Source: Marinobacter sp.
GTDB taxonomy: Bacteria > Pseudomonadota > Gammaproteobacteria > Pseudomonadales > Oleiphilaceae
Direction of reading: 5' to 3'
Assembly (NCBI GenBank): GCA_014359475.1
Contig: JACIZI010000003.1
Coordinates: forward strand, 121,184-185,183
Length of the DNA stretch: 64,000 nt
Part shown: positions 36,822 through 44,419 of the stretch, one piece after another
Layout of the letters: the number at the start of each line of letters is the position of its first letter
Numbering within the stretch: the first letter of the stretch is position 1
Position numbers and translations under genes: made by a program
The notes under the pieces: generated by a model
Told to the model about the DNA's origin: nothing
The model's input: only the letters and a program-made list of their open reading frames with translations
Database searches by the model: none

Positions 36822-38020
36822 GTGAGGCACCGCTGGATAATACGTTCCGGTTCCGTCAGGTACGGGATCACTCAGAACACCTGTGCGCTCACCTGAGCGC
36901 GGAAGACTGCAACCTGCAGGCGATTGCCGAAACCAGCCCGCTCAAATGGCACCTGGCCCATACCAGCTGGTTTTACGAAACCTTTATTCTCAAACCCTTC
37001 AGCCCCGGTTACCGCCCTTTTCACAAACACTTTGAAGTGCTGTTTAACTCCTACTACAACGGTATCGGTCAGCAACACCCCAGATCCAAGCGCCACCTGC
37101 TGTCCCGGCCCGGTCTTGACGAGGTGCTGGCCTATCGCAAGGCAGTCGACAGGGCCATGACCTCATTGCTCGAGCACCCGACGGCCTGCGAGCAGCCGGG
37201 CATCTCCGAACGCCTTGAACTCGGGCTCAACCACGAGCAACAACACCAGGAGCTGATGCTGACCGACCTGAAGTATAACTTCAGCTGCAATCCGCTCCTG
37301 CCCGCTTATATGGAAGACACACTACCCGAGGCCACAGCCGGAAAAGGCGGCTTTGAGTTTTACAAGGGTGGCCTGGTGGAGATTGGCCAGGACATCGATG
37401 AGGGTTTCAGCTTTGATAACGAACGGCCCCGCCATAAAACCTGGCTGGAGCCCTATGCCCTCTGTCGCAATCTGGTCACCAACGGCGAGTTCCGGGAATT
37501 CATCGCCGACGGCGGCTACCGGCGCCCGGAGCTCTGGTTATCGGACGGCTGGAGTCATATCCGGCAGGAAGGCTGGACCCACCCCCTTTACTGGTCACTC
37601 GATGGCATCCACCCCGAGGTGTTTACCCTGCGCGGTCCCCGGCCACTGCGGGACCAGGATCCGGTATGCCACCTGAGCTATTATGAGGCGGATGCCTTCG
37701 CCCGCTGGGCCGGGGCCCGCCTGCCCACGGAAGCGGAATGGGAACACGCCTGCCGGCAGTCCGGCCAGAGCCTGGCAAACATGTTCGGTCAGGTGTGGCA
37801 GTGGACCTCCTCCGCCTATCGAGGCTATCCCGGCTATCAGGTGGCACCGGGCGCGATCGGGGAATACAACGGCAAATTCATGTGCAACCAGTTCGTGCTT
37901 CGCGGCAGTTCCTGCGCCACTCCGGCCGGGCACAGCCGGCCCAGCTACCGGAACTTCTTTTACCCGCCGGATCGCTGGCAGTTTACCGGCCTTCGCCTGG
38001 CCAGCGACGCGATGCCGTAA
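36815..38020 (+). CDS. egtB: ergothioneine biosynthesis sulfoxide synthase EgtB
   Basis: 401 residues. N-terminal DinB-like domain with SPLKWHLAHTSWFYETFIL near 40 and the iron-site motif NHEQQHQELMLTD near 145 (HxxxH plus the earlier His), followed by a formylglycine-generating-enzyme-like domain from about 190: YALCRNLVTNGEFREFIADG, GARLPTEAEWEHA, GQVWQWTSSAYRGYPGY and RGSSCATPAGHSR. It couples trimethylhistidine (hercynine) to a thiol donor using oxygen. The start at 36815 has GGGAGG 9 bases upstream and fits the family; a TTG at 36764 is a longer alternative. egtD lies 38 bases downstream. Confidence 0.94.
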   Translation: MLSEAPLDNTFRFRQVRDHSEHLCAHLSAEDCNLQAIAETSPLKWHLAHTSWFYETFILKPFSPGYRPFHKHFEVLFNSYYNGIGQQHPRSKRHLLSRPGLDEVLAYRKAVDRAMTSLLEHPTACEQPGISERLELGLNHEQQHQELMLTDLKYNFSCNPLLPAYMEDTLPEATAGKGGFEFYKGGLVEIGQDIDEGFSFDNERPRHKTWLEPYALCRNLVTNGEFREFIADGGYRRPELWLSDGWSHIRQEGWTHPLYWSLDGIHPEVFTLRGPRPLRDQDPVCHLSYYEADAFARWAGARLPTEAEWEHACRQSGQSLANMFGQVWQWTSSAYRGYPGYQVAPGAIGEYNGKFMCNQFVLRGSSCATPAGHSRPSYRNFFYPPDRWQFTGLRLASDAMP

Positions 38021-38058
38021 CCTAACCACAGCCTGAAAACAAACCAGAGGGAAACACC

Positions 38059-39060
38059 ATGGAAGGCCTTGCAGCGCAGCACACCCTGACGGGGCAAACA
38101 CCCGCGAACCTGCGGATTCACCATCTGCCGGATGCCATCGACAACGACCTGGCCCTCGTCAGAGAAGGCCTGTTTTCAACACAGCCCTGGCTACACCCGC
38201 GGTTTTTCTACGACACCCGCGGCTCGGCACTGTTCGACGCCATCACCGGAACTCCCGAGTATTACCCCACCCGAACCGAGGCAGCCATCTTTGCACGTCA
38301 TCTGGACGACATGCTCCGCTGGGTGGCAGCGAGAAAGGTTCTGATCGAGCCTGGCAGCGGCAGCTGTGAAAAGGCCCAGGCCCTGCTTCAGGATAAGAAG
38401 CTGACGCACTATGCGCCCATGGAAATATCCCGCGAGTACCTGATGGATTGCTGCGCCAGGCTGGCCCAACAAAGCCCGGACCTTACGATTGACGCCATCT
38501 GCGGGGATTTCGTGAGCTGCAACGCACTGCCAGACACGGTACCTGCAGAAGGCCGGCTGGTTTTCTTTCCCGGCTCGACCATCGGTAACTTTGACCCGGA
38601 GCATGCCCGTTCGTTACTGGAAAACTTTCACAGCCTCGCTGCAACCTCTTCAGACGGCTACCTGCTCATCGGAACCGACCTGCCCAAGGAAAGAAGCGTT
38701 CTGGAAGCGGCCTACAACGACAGTCAGGGACTGACCGCCAGGTTCAATCGCAACATGCTCAGCCATCTGAATGACCGACTCGATTGCGAGTTTGTGCCGG
38801 AAGATTATCAACACAAAGCCTTCTACAACGACAGGCTCGGGCGCATAGAAATGCACTTGGTCTGCCAACGGGACACGCCTGTCCGAATCGGGCAGGAACA
38901 GACTACCCTGCCCGCAGGCCAGAGCATCCATACAGAGAACTCCTACAAATATCAGCCTGAGGCCTTCAGGCGCCTGGCCTCATCCGCCGGGTTTGAGCCC
39001 GTGGACTGCTGGACCGACGATAACCACTGGTTCGCAGTGCATCTGCTGAAAGCAGGATAA
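38059..39060 (+). CDS. egtD: L-histidine N-alpha-methyltransferase EgtD
   Basis: 333 residues. It trimethylates histidine to hercynine with three SAM. PRFFYDTRGSALFDAITGTP then EYYPTRTEAAIF near 50-75, the SAM loop IEPGSGSCEKAQALL near 96, YAPMEISREYL and the histidine-binding HTENSYKYQPEAF near 295 are all present. The two-gene order egtB-egtD without egtA, egtC or egtE in the window fits the short proteobacterial form of the pathway. A hairpin follows 20 bases after the stop. Confidence 0.95.
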   Translation: MEGLAAQHTLTGQTPANLRIHHLPDAIDNDLALVREGLFSTQPWLHPRFFYDTRGSALFDAITGTPEYYPTRTEAAIFARHLDDMLRWVAARKVLIEPGSGSCEKAQALLQDKKLTHYAPMEISREYLMDCCARLAQQSPDLTIDAICGDFVSCNALPDTVPAEGRLVFFPGSTIGNFDPEHARSLLENFHSLAATSSDGYLLIGTDLPKERSVLEAAYNDSQGLTARFNRNMLSHLNDRLDCEFVPEDYQHKAFYNDRLGRIEMHLVCQRDTPVRIGQEQTTLPAGQSIHTENSYKYQPEAFRRLASSAGFEPVDCWTDDNHWFAVHLLKAG

Positions 39061-39080
39061 ACCGTTGAGGATCTCCTTGA

Positions 39081-39107
39081 ACTGATGAGGCTTAAAGCCT
39101 CATCAGT
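39081..39107. terminator. hairpin between convergent egtD and hydrolase genes
   Basis: A perfect inverted repeat, ACTGATGAGGCTT and AAGCCTCATCAGT around one A, with the last base pairs necessarily open in the loop. It lies between two convergent genes and can act for both. There is no T-run. Confidence 0.6.
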
Positions 39108-39126
39108 AAGCTACCCGGCATTCACT

Positions 39127-39999
39127 TCAAGCCGCCGCCTGGACCGCAGGCGCACCATAAATCGTTTCCGATGCCCGCAACGGGTCGCCGTGCGATTCAT
39201 ATTCGCTCAGCCAGGCAGCTACCTTCTCGGGCATACCTGTATCCCAGGGATGGAACCCCGGACGAAACCAGGCGAGAAACTCAGGCAGCATACCGGTCAG
39301 AATACCTTTTCGGCCGTAGAGCTTGTTCAGGCCTCTCAGCATCACACCGGGCTTGCCCAAGACACCGTCGAGCCTGAGCATGTTCATAAACACCGGCGCC
39401 ACTATCACATGAACCATGAGAGTGGCCACAATCAGCGACGAAGCGCGAATCAGATAGCCGCCCCCGGCCGCTCCCTGGTAAACATCATAGGCCACCGCCT
39501 TGTGCTCAACTTCTTCGACACCGTGCCACAGGAACATGGCGCGCATTACCGGATCAGCCTCACGGAACATATTCTCTTCGTCACTAATCATGGCCTCACC
39601 GAGTGTCGCCGTGAAGTGCTCAAAGGCAGCCGTCATGGCAAGCTGATACTTTTTCGGCAAATATTTCTGCGTGGTGCGAAGAACCACCCGCATATTGGCT
39701 ATCGCCTTATCGACATCAACTCCCTGGGACTTCATTACATCGTTGAAGCGATCATGGACAATCCCGTGCTGCCCCTCCTGGCGGATGAAATGGCGAATAT
39801 CCTCCCGCAGGCCCTTATCCGTTACCTTATCCTGGTAGTTACGCACAGATTCAATAAAAAACCGCTCACCATCGGGAAAATGCAGCGACAGGGCATCGAA
39901 AAAGCGTGTAAGGACCGGGTCACCACCATTCCAGTGGCGCGGAACCGATGAAACGTCGAAATGGACCTTACGGGGTTGAATTGGCACAGCAGTAGTCAT
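39127..39999 (-). CDS. metal-dependent hydrolase family protein (PF10118)
   Basis: 290 residues. The helical family is marked by FIRQEGQHGIVHDRFND near 68, FEHFTATLGEAM near 127 and HGVEEVEHKAVAYDVYQ near 155, a di-metal-like set of Glu and His residues comparable to ferritin-like enzymes. One hydrophobic stretch near 185-205 may contact the membrane. The substrate is unknown. An operator-like inverted repeat lies about 46 bases upstream of its start. Confidence 0.9.
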   Translation of the reverse strand: MTTAVPIQPRKVHFDVSSVPRHWNGGDPVLTRFFDALSLHFPDGERFFIESVRNYQDKVTDKGLREDIRHFIRQEGQHGIVHDRFNDVMKSQGVDVDKAIANMRVVLRTTQKYLPKKYQLAMTAAFEHFTATLGEAMISDEENMFREADPVMRAMFLWHGVEEVEHKAVAYDVYQGAAGGGYLIRASSLIVATLMVHVIVAPVFMNMLRLDGVLGKPGVMLRGLNKLYGRKGILTGMLPEFLAWFRPGFHPWDTGMPEKVAAWLSEYESHGDPLRASETIYGAPAVQAAA

Positions 40000-40044
40000 G
40001 TGTCACCTCCAGCATGATGAACAAAGAATCTACGACCACGTTAG

Positions 40045-40060
40045 TTGGTTAAGCAACCAA
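40045..40060. promoter_or_regulatory. operator-like inverted repeat
   Basis: TTGGTT (40045-40050) and AACCAA (40055-40060) with a 4-base spacer form a 16-base palindrome, of a size typical for TetR-family operators, between the divergent metal-dependent hydrolase and PhoD genes. No regulator gene lies beside it. Confidence 0.4.
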
Positions 40061-40252
40061 ATGTCAACAACTACCTCGTCCGGTCCTGTGGAAGTCCATT
40101 GCATCTGGCCTGCCGGGCAGCCCTGGACCACGATTGGAGCAAAACAGGACGCCCCAACAACCTGTCGCAGAACAGTCACAAGCCACTCGTAAACTCCCTT
40201 TGTTGACCACACAACCACTGAAACCATGGCTGATGCCTGACAGGAGTGTTCC

Positions 40253-41971
40253 ATGCCTTCCATAACCCGACGGGATTTCCTTAAAGTCTCGGCTCTGACA
40301 ATAGGTGCGGTGGCCGTCTCTACCGGCCTGACCGGTTGCAAATTAACCGATGACAGAGCCGTGTCCTTCACCCACGGCGTAGCAAGCGGCGACCCGCTGC
40401 AGGACGCGGTAATCATCTGGACCCGCGCCGTTCCCGCCACGGACCCGGCAACACCGGTTACCGTTCGCTGGGAGGTGGCCACGGATGCCGAATTTACCAA
40501 CCTGACCCACGACGGGGAAATAAAGACCAGCAGCGACCACGACTTCACTGTCAAAGTGGATGTGCGCAGACTGACACCAGGACAGACCTACTATTACCGC
40601 TTCACCGCAGGCAACGAGACATCCGCGGCAGGCCGCACCCGCACCTTGCCGGAAGGCGACGTTTCCCAGGTCAAACTGGCGGTAATGTCATGCTCAAACT
40701 ACCCGGCCGGCCTGTTCCACGTATACCGTGAAGCCGCCGGCATCGACGACCTGAACGCCGTGGTCCACCTGGGGGACTACATCTACGAATACGATGGTAA
40801 TGGTTATGCCACCCAAGATGCCGAAGCACTGGGCCGCACGCTACCACCCGAGAACGATGTTGAGATTATCGATCTGGTTGACTATCGCAGGCGCTACGCC
40901 CTCTACCGGACCGACACCCATCTGCAGACATTGCATGCGGCAGCACCATTCATTGCCGTCTGGGACGACCACGAGATTACCAACGACACCTGGCGTGAAG
41001 GAGCGGAAAACCACAACGAAGGCGAAGGTGACTTCACTACCCGCAAACTTAACGCGCTCCAGGCCTACTTCGAGTGGATGCCGATCCGCCCGGTGATCGA
41101 AGGTAACGAGGAAATGATCTACCGGACCTTCCGCTTCGGCGACCTGGTATCTCTGCACATGCTGGATACCCGAGTAATCGGCCGCGACAAACAGCTGGAC
41201 CTGAACAGCTATTTCACGGGCTCCGGCTTCAACACGGCCGCATTCGAGGCGGACCTGACGGATCCCAACCGCACCCTGCTGGGCGCTGAACAACGGGCGT
41301 GGCTACAGAACAGCCTGGCGCAATCGAATGCCACCTGGGACGTACTGGGCCAGCAGGTGCTGATGGGGCGTATGACCCTTCCTTATGAACTGCTACTGAA
41401 TCTCGGATCAGACTCCGTCGCCGGCCTGTTTGCAGAACTGGCCACCCTGAAAGCTCGCTATCTGCAGGGGGACAGCACACTGACTGCCCAGGAAATCGCA
41501 CGGGTGACCACCACCCTGCCCTACAACCTTGATGCCTGGGACGGCTACTTTTACGAGCGGGAAACGATCCTCGAAACCGCCCATGCACAGGACAGGAACC
41601 TGGTGGTGCTGGCCGGCGACACCCACAATGCCTGGGCCAGCAACCTGACCACGCTGGACGGCACCGCCGTGGGCGTTGAACTGGCCACCCCCTCGGTAAC
41701 CTCACCCGGGCTCGAATCTTACCTGCAACTGAACGAGGCCCAGACTCCCGATGCCGAACAGGCACTGACCATTCTGGTGGATGGTCTGGATTACACCAAC
41801 CTGAGTCAGCGGGGCTTTCTGGTGGTCACTTTCCGTCCAGAAGCGGTGGAAGCTGACTGGCGCTACGTAAGTACTGTAAAATCCGAAACCTACTCGGTGG
41901 ACATGGCACGCTCCGCCAGGCGCCGCACTCTGCCAGGCGCTTCCAACCGGACTTTACAGCCCCTGACTTAA
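40253..41971 (+). CDS. PhoD-family alkaline phosphatase, Tat-exported
   Basis: 572 residues. The Tat signal SITRRDFLKVSALTIGAVAV carries the twin arginine and is followed by a Cys (TGLTGCKLTDD), so the mature protein may be a lipoprotein. PhoD N-domain: FTHGVASGDPLQDAVIIWTR near 39. Metallophosphatase domain: HLGDYIYEYDGNG near 170, WDDHEITNDTW near 237, HMLDTRVIGRD near 300 and LAGDTHNAWASNL near 455. It releases phosphate from mono- or diesters outside the cytoplasm with iron and calcium cofactors (family knowledge). Confidence 0.92.
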   Translation: MPSITRRDFLKVSALTIGAVAVSTGLTGCKLTDDRAVSFTHGVASGDPLQDAVIIWTRAVPATDPATPVTVRWEVATDAEFTNLTHDGEIKTSSDHDFTVKVDVRRLTPGQTYYYRFTAGNETSAAGRTRTLPEGDVSQVKLAVMSCSNYPAGLFHVYREAAGIDDLNAVVHLGDYIYEYDGNGYATQDAEALGRTLPPENDVEIIDLVDYRRRYALYRTDTHLQTLHAAAPFIAVWDDHEITNDTWREGAENHNEGEGDFTTRKLNALQAYFEWMPIRPVIEGNEEMIYRTFRFGDLVSLHMLDTRVIGRDKQLDLNSYFTGSGFNTAAFEADLTDPNRTLLGAEQRAWLQNSLAQSNATWDVLGQQVLMGRMTLPYELLLNLGSDSVAGLFAELATLKARYLQGDSTLTAQEIARVTTTLPYNLDAWDGYFYERETILETAHAQDRNLVVLAGDTHNAWASNLTTLDGTAVGVELATPSVTSPGLESYLQLNEAQTPDAEQALTILVDGLDYTNLSQRGFLVVTFRPEAVEADWRYVSTVKSETYSVDMARSARRRTLPGASNRTLQPLT

Positions 41972-42171
41972 TCCCAGCGGCTGAAAGATAAAGCTGAAAG
42001 CAGCAGGGGGATAGCTTCAGCCATAAATTCCGTCCTCGATTGAAGGCACCGATGGTCGTATAGTGGTTAGTGGTGTGGTTAAGCCCGCCACTGCTTACCA
42101 TCAGAGTGCAGGTAATGGCAGTGGGTTGCACCCGGGATCATTCTCACGTCGAATTGGACAGGGGGAATTCC

Positions 42172-43584
42172 ATGGCTGGTGGCTATAGGTATCAGATGGG
42201 CAGCCAGACCTGGCGCTTCCGGAATCTCGCGGGCCTGATGGCGAAGGCCACGCCCCCTCGCTCCGGAGACCGCCTGGCAGGCGTTATGGCAGAATCCGCA
42301 GAAGAGAGAGTGGTGGCGCAAATGTGCCTTGCCGAACTCCCGCTCCGTACATTCCTGTCCGAGGCACTGGTTCCCTACGAAGACGACGAAATCACCCGGC
42401 TTATTCTGGACAGTCATGATGCCAACGCCTTTCAGGCGGTTGGCCACCTCACGGTTGGCGACTTCCGGAACTGGCTTCTGAGCGACCTGGCCACACCCGA
42501 AGCCATTGAGCAGCTGCGGCCCGGCCTGACACCGGAAATGGTTGCTGGCGTCAGTAAGCTGATGCGCAATCAGGACCTGATTCTGGTGGCCCAGAAATGC
42601 CGGATCACCACCGCCTTCCGGAACACTATTGGATTAAAGGGACGACTGTCGACCCGGCTGCAGCCCAACCACCCAACCGATGACAAGGCGGGCATCGCCG
42701 CCAGCATTCTCGATGGTCTGCTTTATGGTAACGGCGATGCAGTTATCGGCATCAACCCGGCGACAGACAGCGTCGCTCAGACCCGCGAACTGCTCACCAT
42801 GGTGGATTCCGTCATCCAGCACTATGGCATCCCCACCCAATCCTGTGTTCTGACCCATGTCACAAACACAATTGAGGCCATAGAACAGGGGGCTCCGGTC
42901 GACCTGGTATTCCAGTCCATTGGCGGCACTGAGGCCACCAACCGAGGGTTTGGTTTCGACCTGTCCACGCTGCGCGAGGCTCAGGATGCCGCCCTTTCCC
43001 TCAAGAGGGGGACCGTCGGACAAAACGTCATGTACTTCGAAACCGGTCAGGGCAGCGCGCTCTCCGCCAATGCTCACCAAGGACTGGACCAGCAAACCTG
43101 CGAAGCACGTGCCTACGCCGTCGCCAGGCATTTCAGCCCCCTGCTGGTGAATACCGTCGTCGGCTTCATCGGTCCCGAATACCTGTACGACGGCAAGGAG
43201 ATCATTCGCGCCGGACTGGAAGACCACTTCTGCGGGAAACTGCTTGGTGTCCCCATGGGTTGCGATATCTGCTACACCAACCATGCAGAAGCGGACCAGA
43301 ACGACATGGACAACCTCCTTACCCTGCTGGGTGTCGCCGGTTGCACCTTCATCATGGGCATACCGGGGTCCGATGACATCATGCTCAACTACCAGACCAC
43401 CTCCTTCCACGATGCCCTGTACGCACGCCGGGCCCTGAATCTGAAGCCGGCCCCGGAATTCGAAAGCTGGCTGGAGTCGATGCAGATATTCCAGAACACC
43501 GAGCGGGTTGCGCTCAACCCGGATGTCCCGGCCGCTTTCCGCCACAGCCTGACAGGCCCCGATGGAGGCAACCCCGATGACTGA
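42172..43584 (+). CDS. eutB: ethanolamine ammonia-lyase heavy chain
   Basis: 470 residues. The TIM-barrel catalytic subunit converts ethanolamine to acetaldehyde and ammonia with adenosylcobalamin. Near-full family similarity includes MAKATPPRSGDRLAG near 22, NTIGLKGRLSTRLQPNHPTD near 153, LYGNGDAVIGINPATDS near 183, LVFQSIGGTEATNRGFGFD near 245 and YFETGQGSALSANAH. The start at 42172 has GGGGGA upstream. It overlaps eutC by 8 bases. No carboxysome-like shell genes or eutA are near, so this is the short, cytosolic type of pathway. Confidence 0.96.
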   Translation: MAGGYRYQMGSQTWRFRNLAGLMAKATPPRSGDRLAGVMAESAEERVVAQMCLAELPLRTFLSEALVPYEDDEITRLILDSHDANAFQAVGHLTVGDFRNWLLSDLATPEAIEQLRPGLTPEMVAGVSKLMRNQDLILVAQKCRITTAFRNTIGLKGRLSTRLQPNHPTDDKAGIAASILDGLLYGNGDAVIGINPATDSVAQTRELLTMVDSVIQHYGIPTQSCVLTHVTNTIEAIEQGAPVDLVFQSIGGTEATNRGFGFDLSTLREAQDAALSLKRGTVGQNVMYFETGQGSALSANAHQGLDQQTCEARAYAVARHFSPLLVNTVVGFIGPEYLYDGKEIIRAGLEDHFCGKLLGVPMGCDICYTNHAEADQNDMDNLLTLLGVAGCTFIMGIPGSDDIMLNYQTTSFHDALYARRALNLKPAPEFESWLESMQIFQNTERVALNPDVPAAFRHSLTGPDGGNPDD

Positions 43585-44419
43585 TCCCGATACTCCGGCG
43601 GTCGTTCGCAACCCCTGGCGGCGCCTTCGTCAATACACGGATGCGCGCATAGGCCTTGGACGCGCCGGTGTCAGCCTGCCCACCTCGGAATTACTGGACT
43701 TCCAGCTAGCCCATGCCAGAGCGCGGGATTCGGTTCACTCACCACTCGACGTTCCGGCCCTGACACAGGCGCTTGCCAACACTCCCAAAGCTGCAGCTCT
43801 GGGCCCGCCCTTGTGCCTGCACAGCCAGGCGCCTGACCGGAAGGCTTACTTGCAAAGACCGGACTGGGGCCGCCAACTGTCAGAACAGTCGGTTGCAGAA
43901 CTCGGGAACTTGCGGAAAACTCTGAGCAAACCACCGCATCTGGCCATCGTGATTGCCGACGGCCTGTCCTCGCGCGCTGTGCAACAAAACGCCACCGGAT
44001 TCCTCGAGATTTTTCTCAATGACCTGGGGGCACAAGCTCAAACACCTTACCTGACGCCGCCTCTGCTGGTTGAGCAGGGGCGCGTGGCGATCGGAGATCC
44101 GATCGGACAGTTGCTCGGTGCTTGCCAGGTTATCGTTCTGATTGGGGAACGCCCCGGCCTCAGTTCCCCGGACAGCCTCGGCATTTACCTGACCCACGCA
44201 CCGGAACCCGGACTGCCGGATTCCCGGCGCAACTGCCTGTCCAACATCCGACCTGCCGGCCTGTCGTTCGGACTGGCAAGCCAGCGACTGCTGTATCTGA
44301 TCCGGGAAGCAGAGCGACTCAAAACATCCGGCGTCGCACTTAAGGACCGAAGCAACGAGGTGGAGCTTGATGAAAGTGACCAAAACAGAAACTTCCTGGT
44401 CCAGGGAAAACGCCAATAA
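43577..44419 (+). CDS. eutC: ethanolamine ammonia-lyase light chain
   Basis: 280 residues from the ATG at 43577 (GGAGG 7 bases upstream, inside eutB). RIGLGRAGVSLPTSELLDFQ near 22, HARARDSVHSPLD, PHLAIVIADGLSSRAVQQNA near 120, IGERPGLSSPDSLGIYLT near 200 and SNIRPAGLSF near 235 are the family blocks, and it contributes to cobalamin binding. Its C-terminal 16-20 residues (after LKDRSNEVE) are an extension read in a second frame by the following ATPase gene. Confidence 0.95.
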   Translation: MTDPDTPAVVRNPWRRLRQYTDARIGLGRAGVSLPTSELLDFQLAHARARDSVHSPLDVPALTQALANTPKAAALGPPLCLHSQAPDRKAYLQRPDWGRQLSEQSVAELGNLRKTLSKPPHLAIVIADGLSSRAVQQNATGFLEIFLNDLGAQAQTPYLTPPLLVEQGRVAIGDPIGQLLGACQVIVLIGERPGLSSPDSLGIYLTHAPEPGLPDSRRNCLSNIRPAGLSFGLASQRLLYLIREAERLKTSGVALKDRSNEVELDESDQNRNFLVQGKRQ

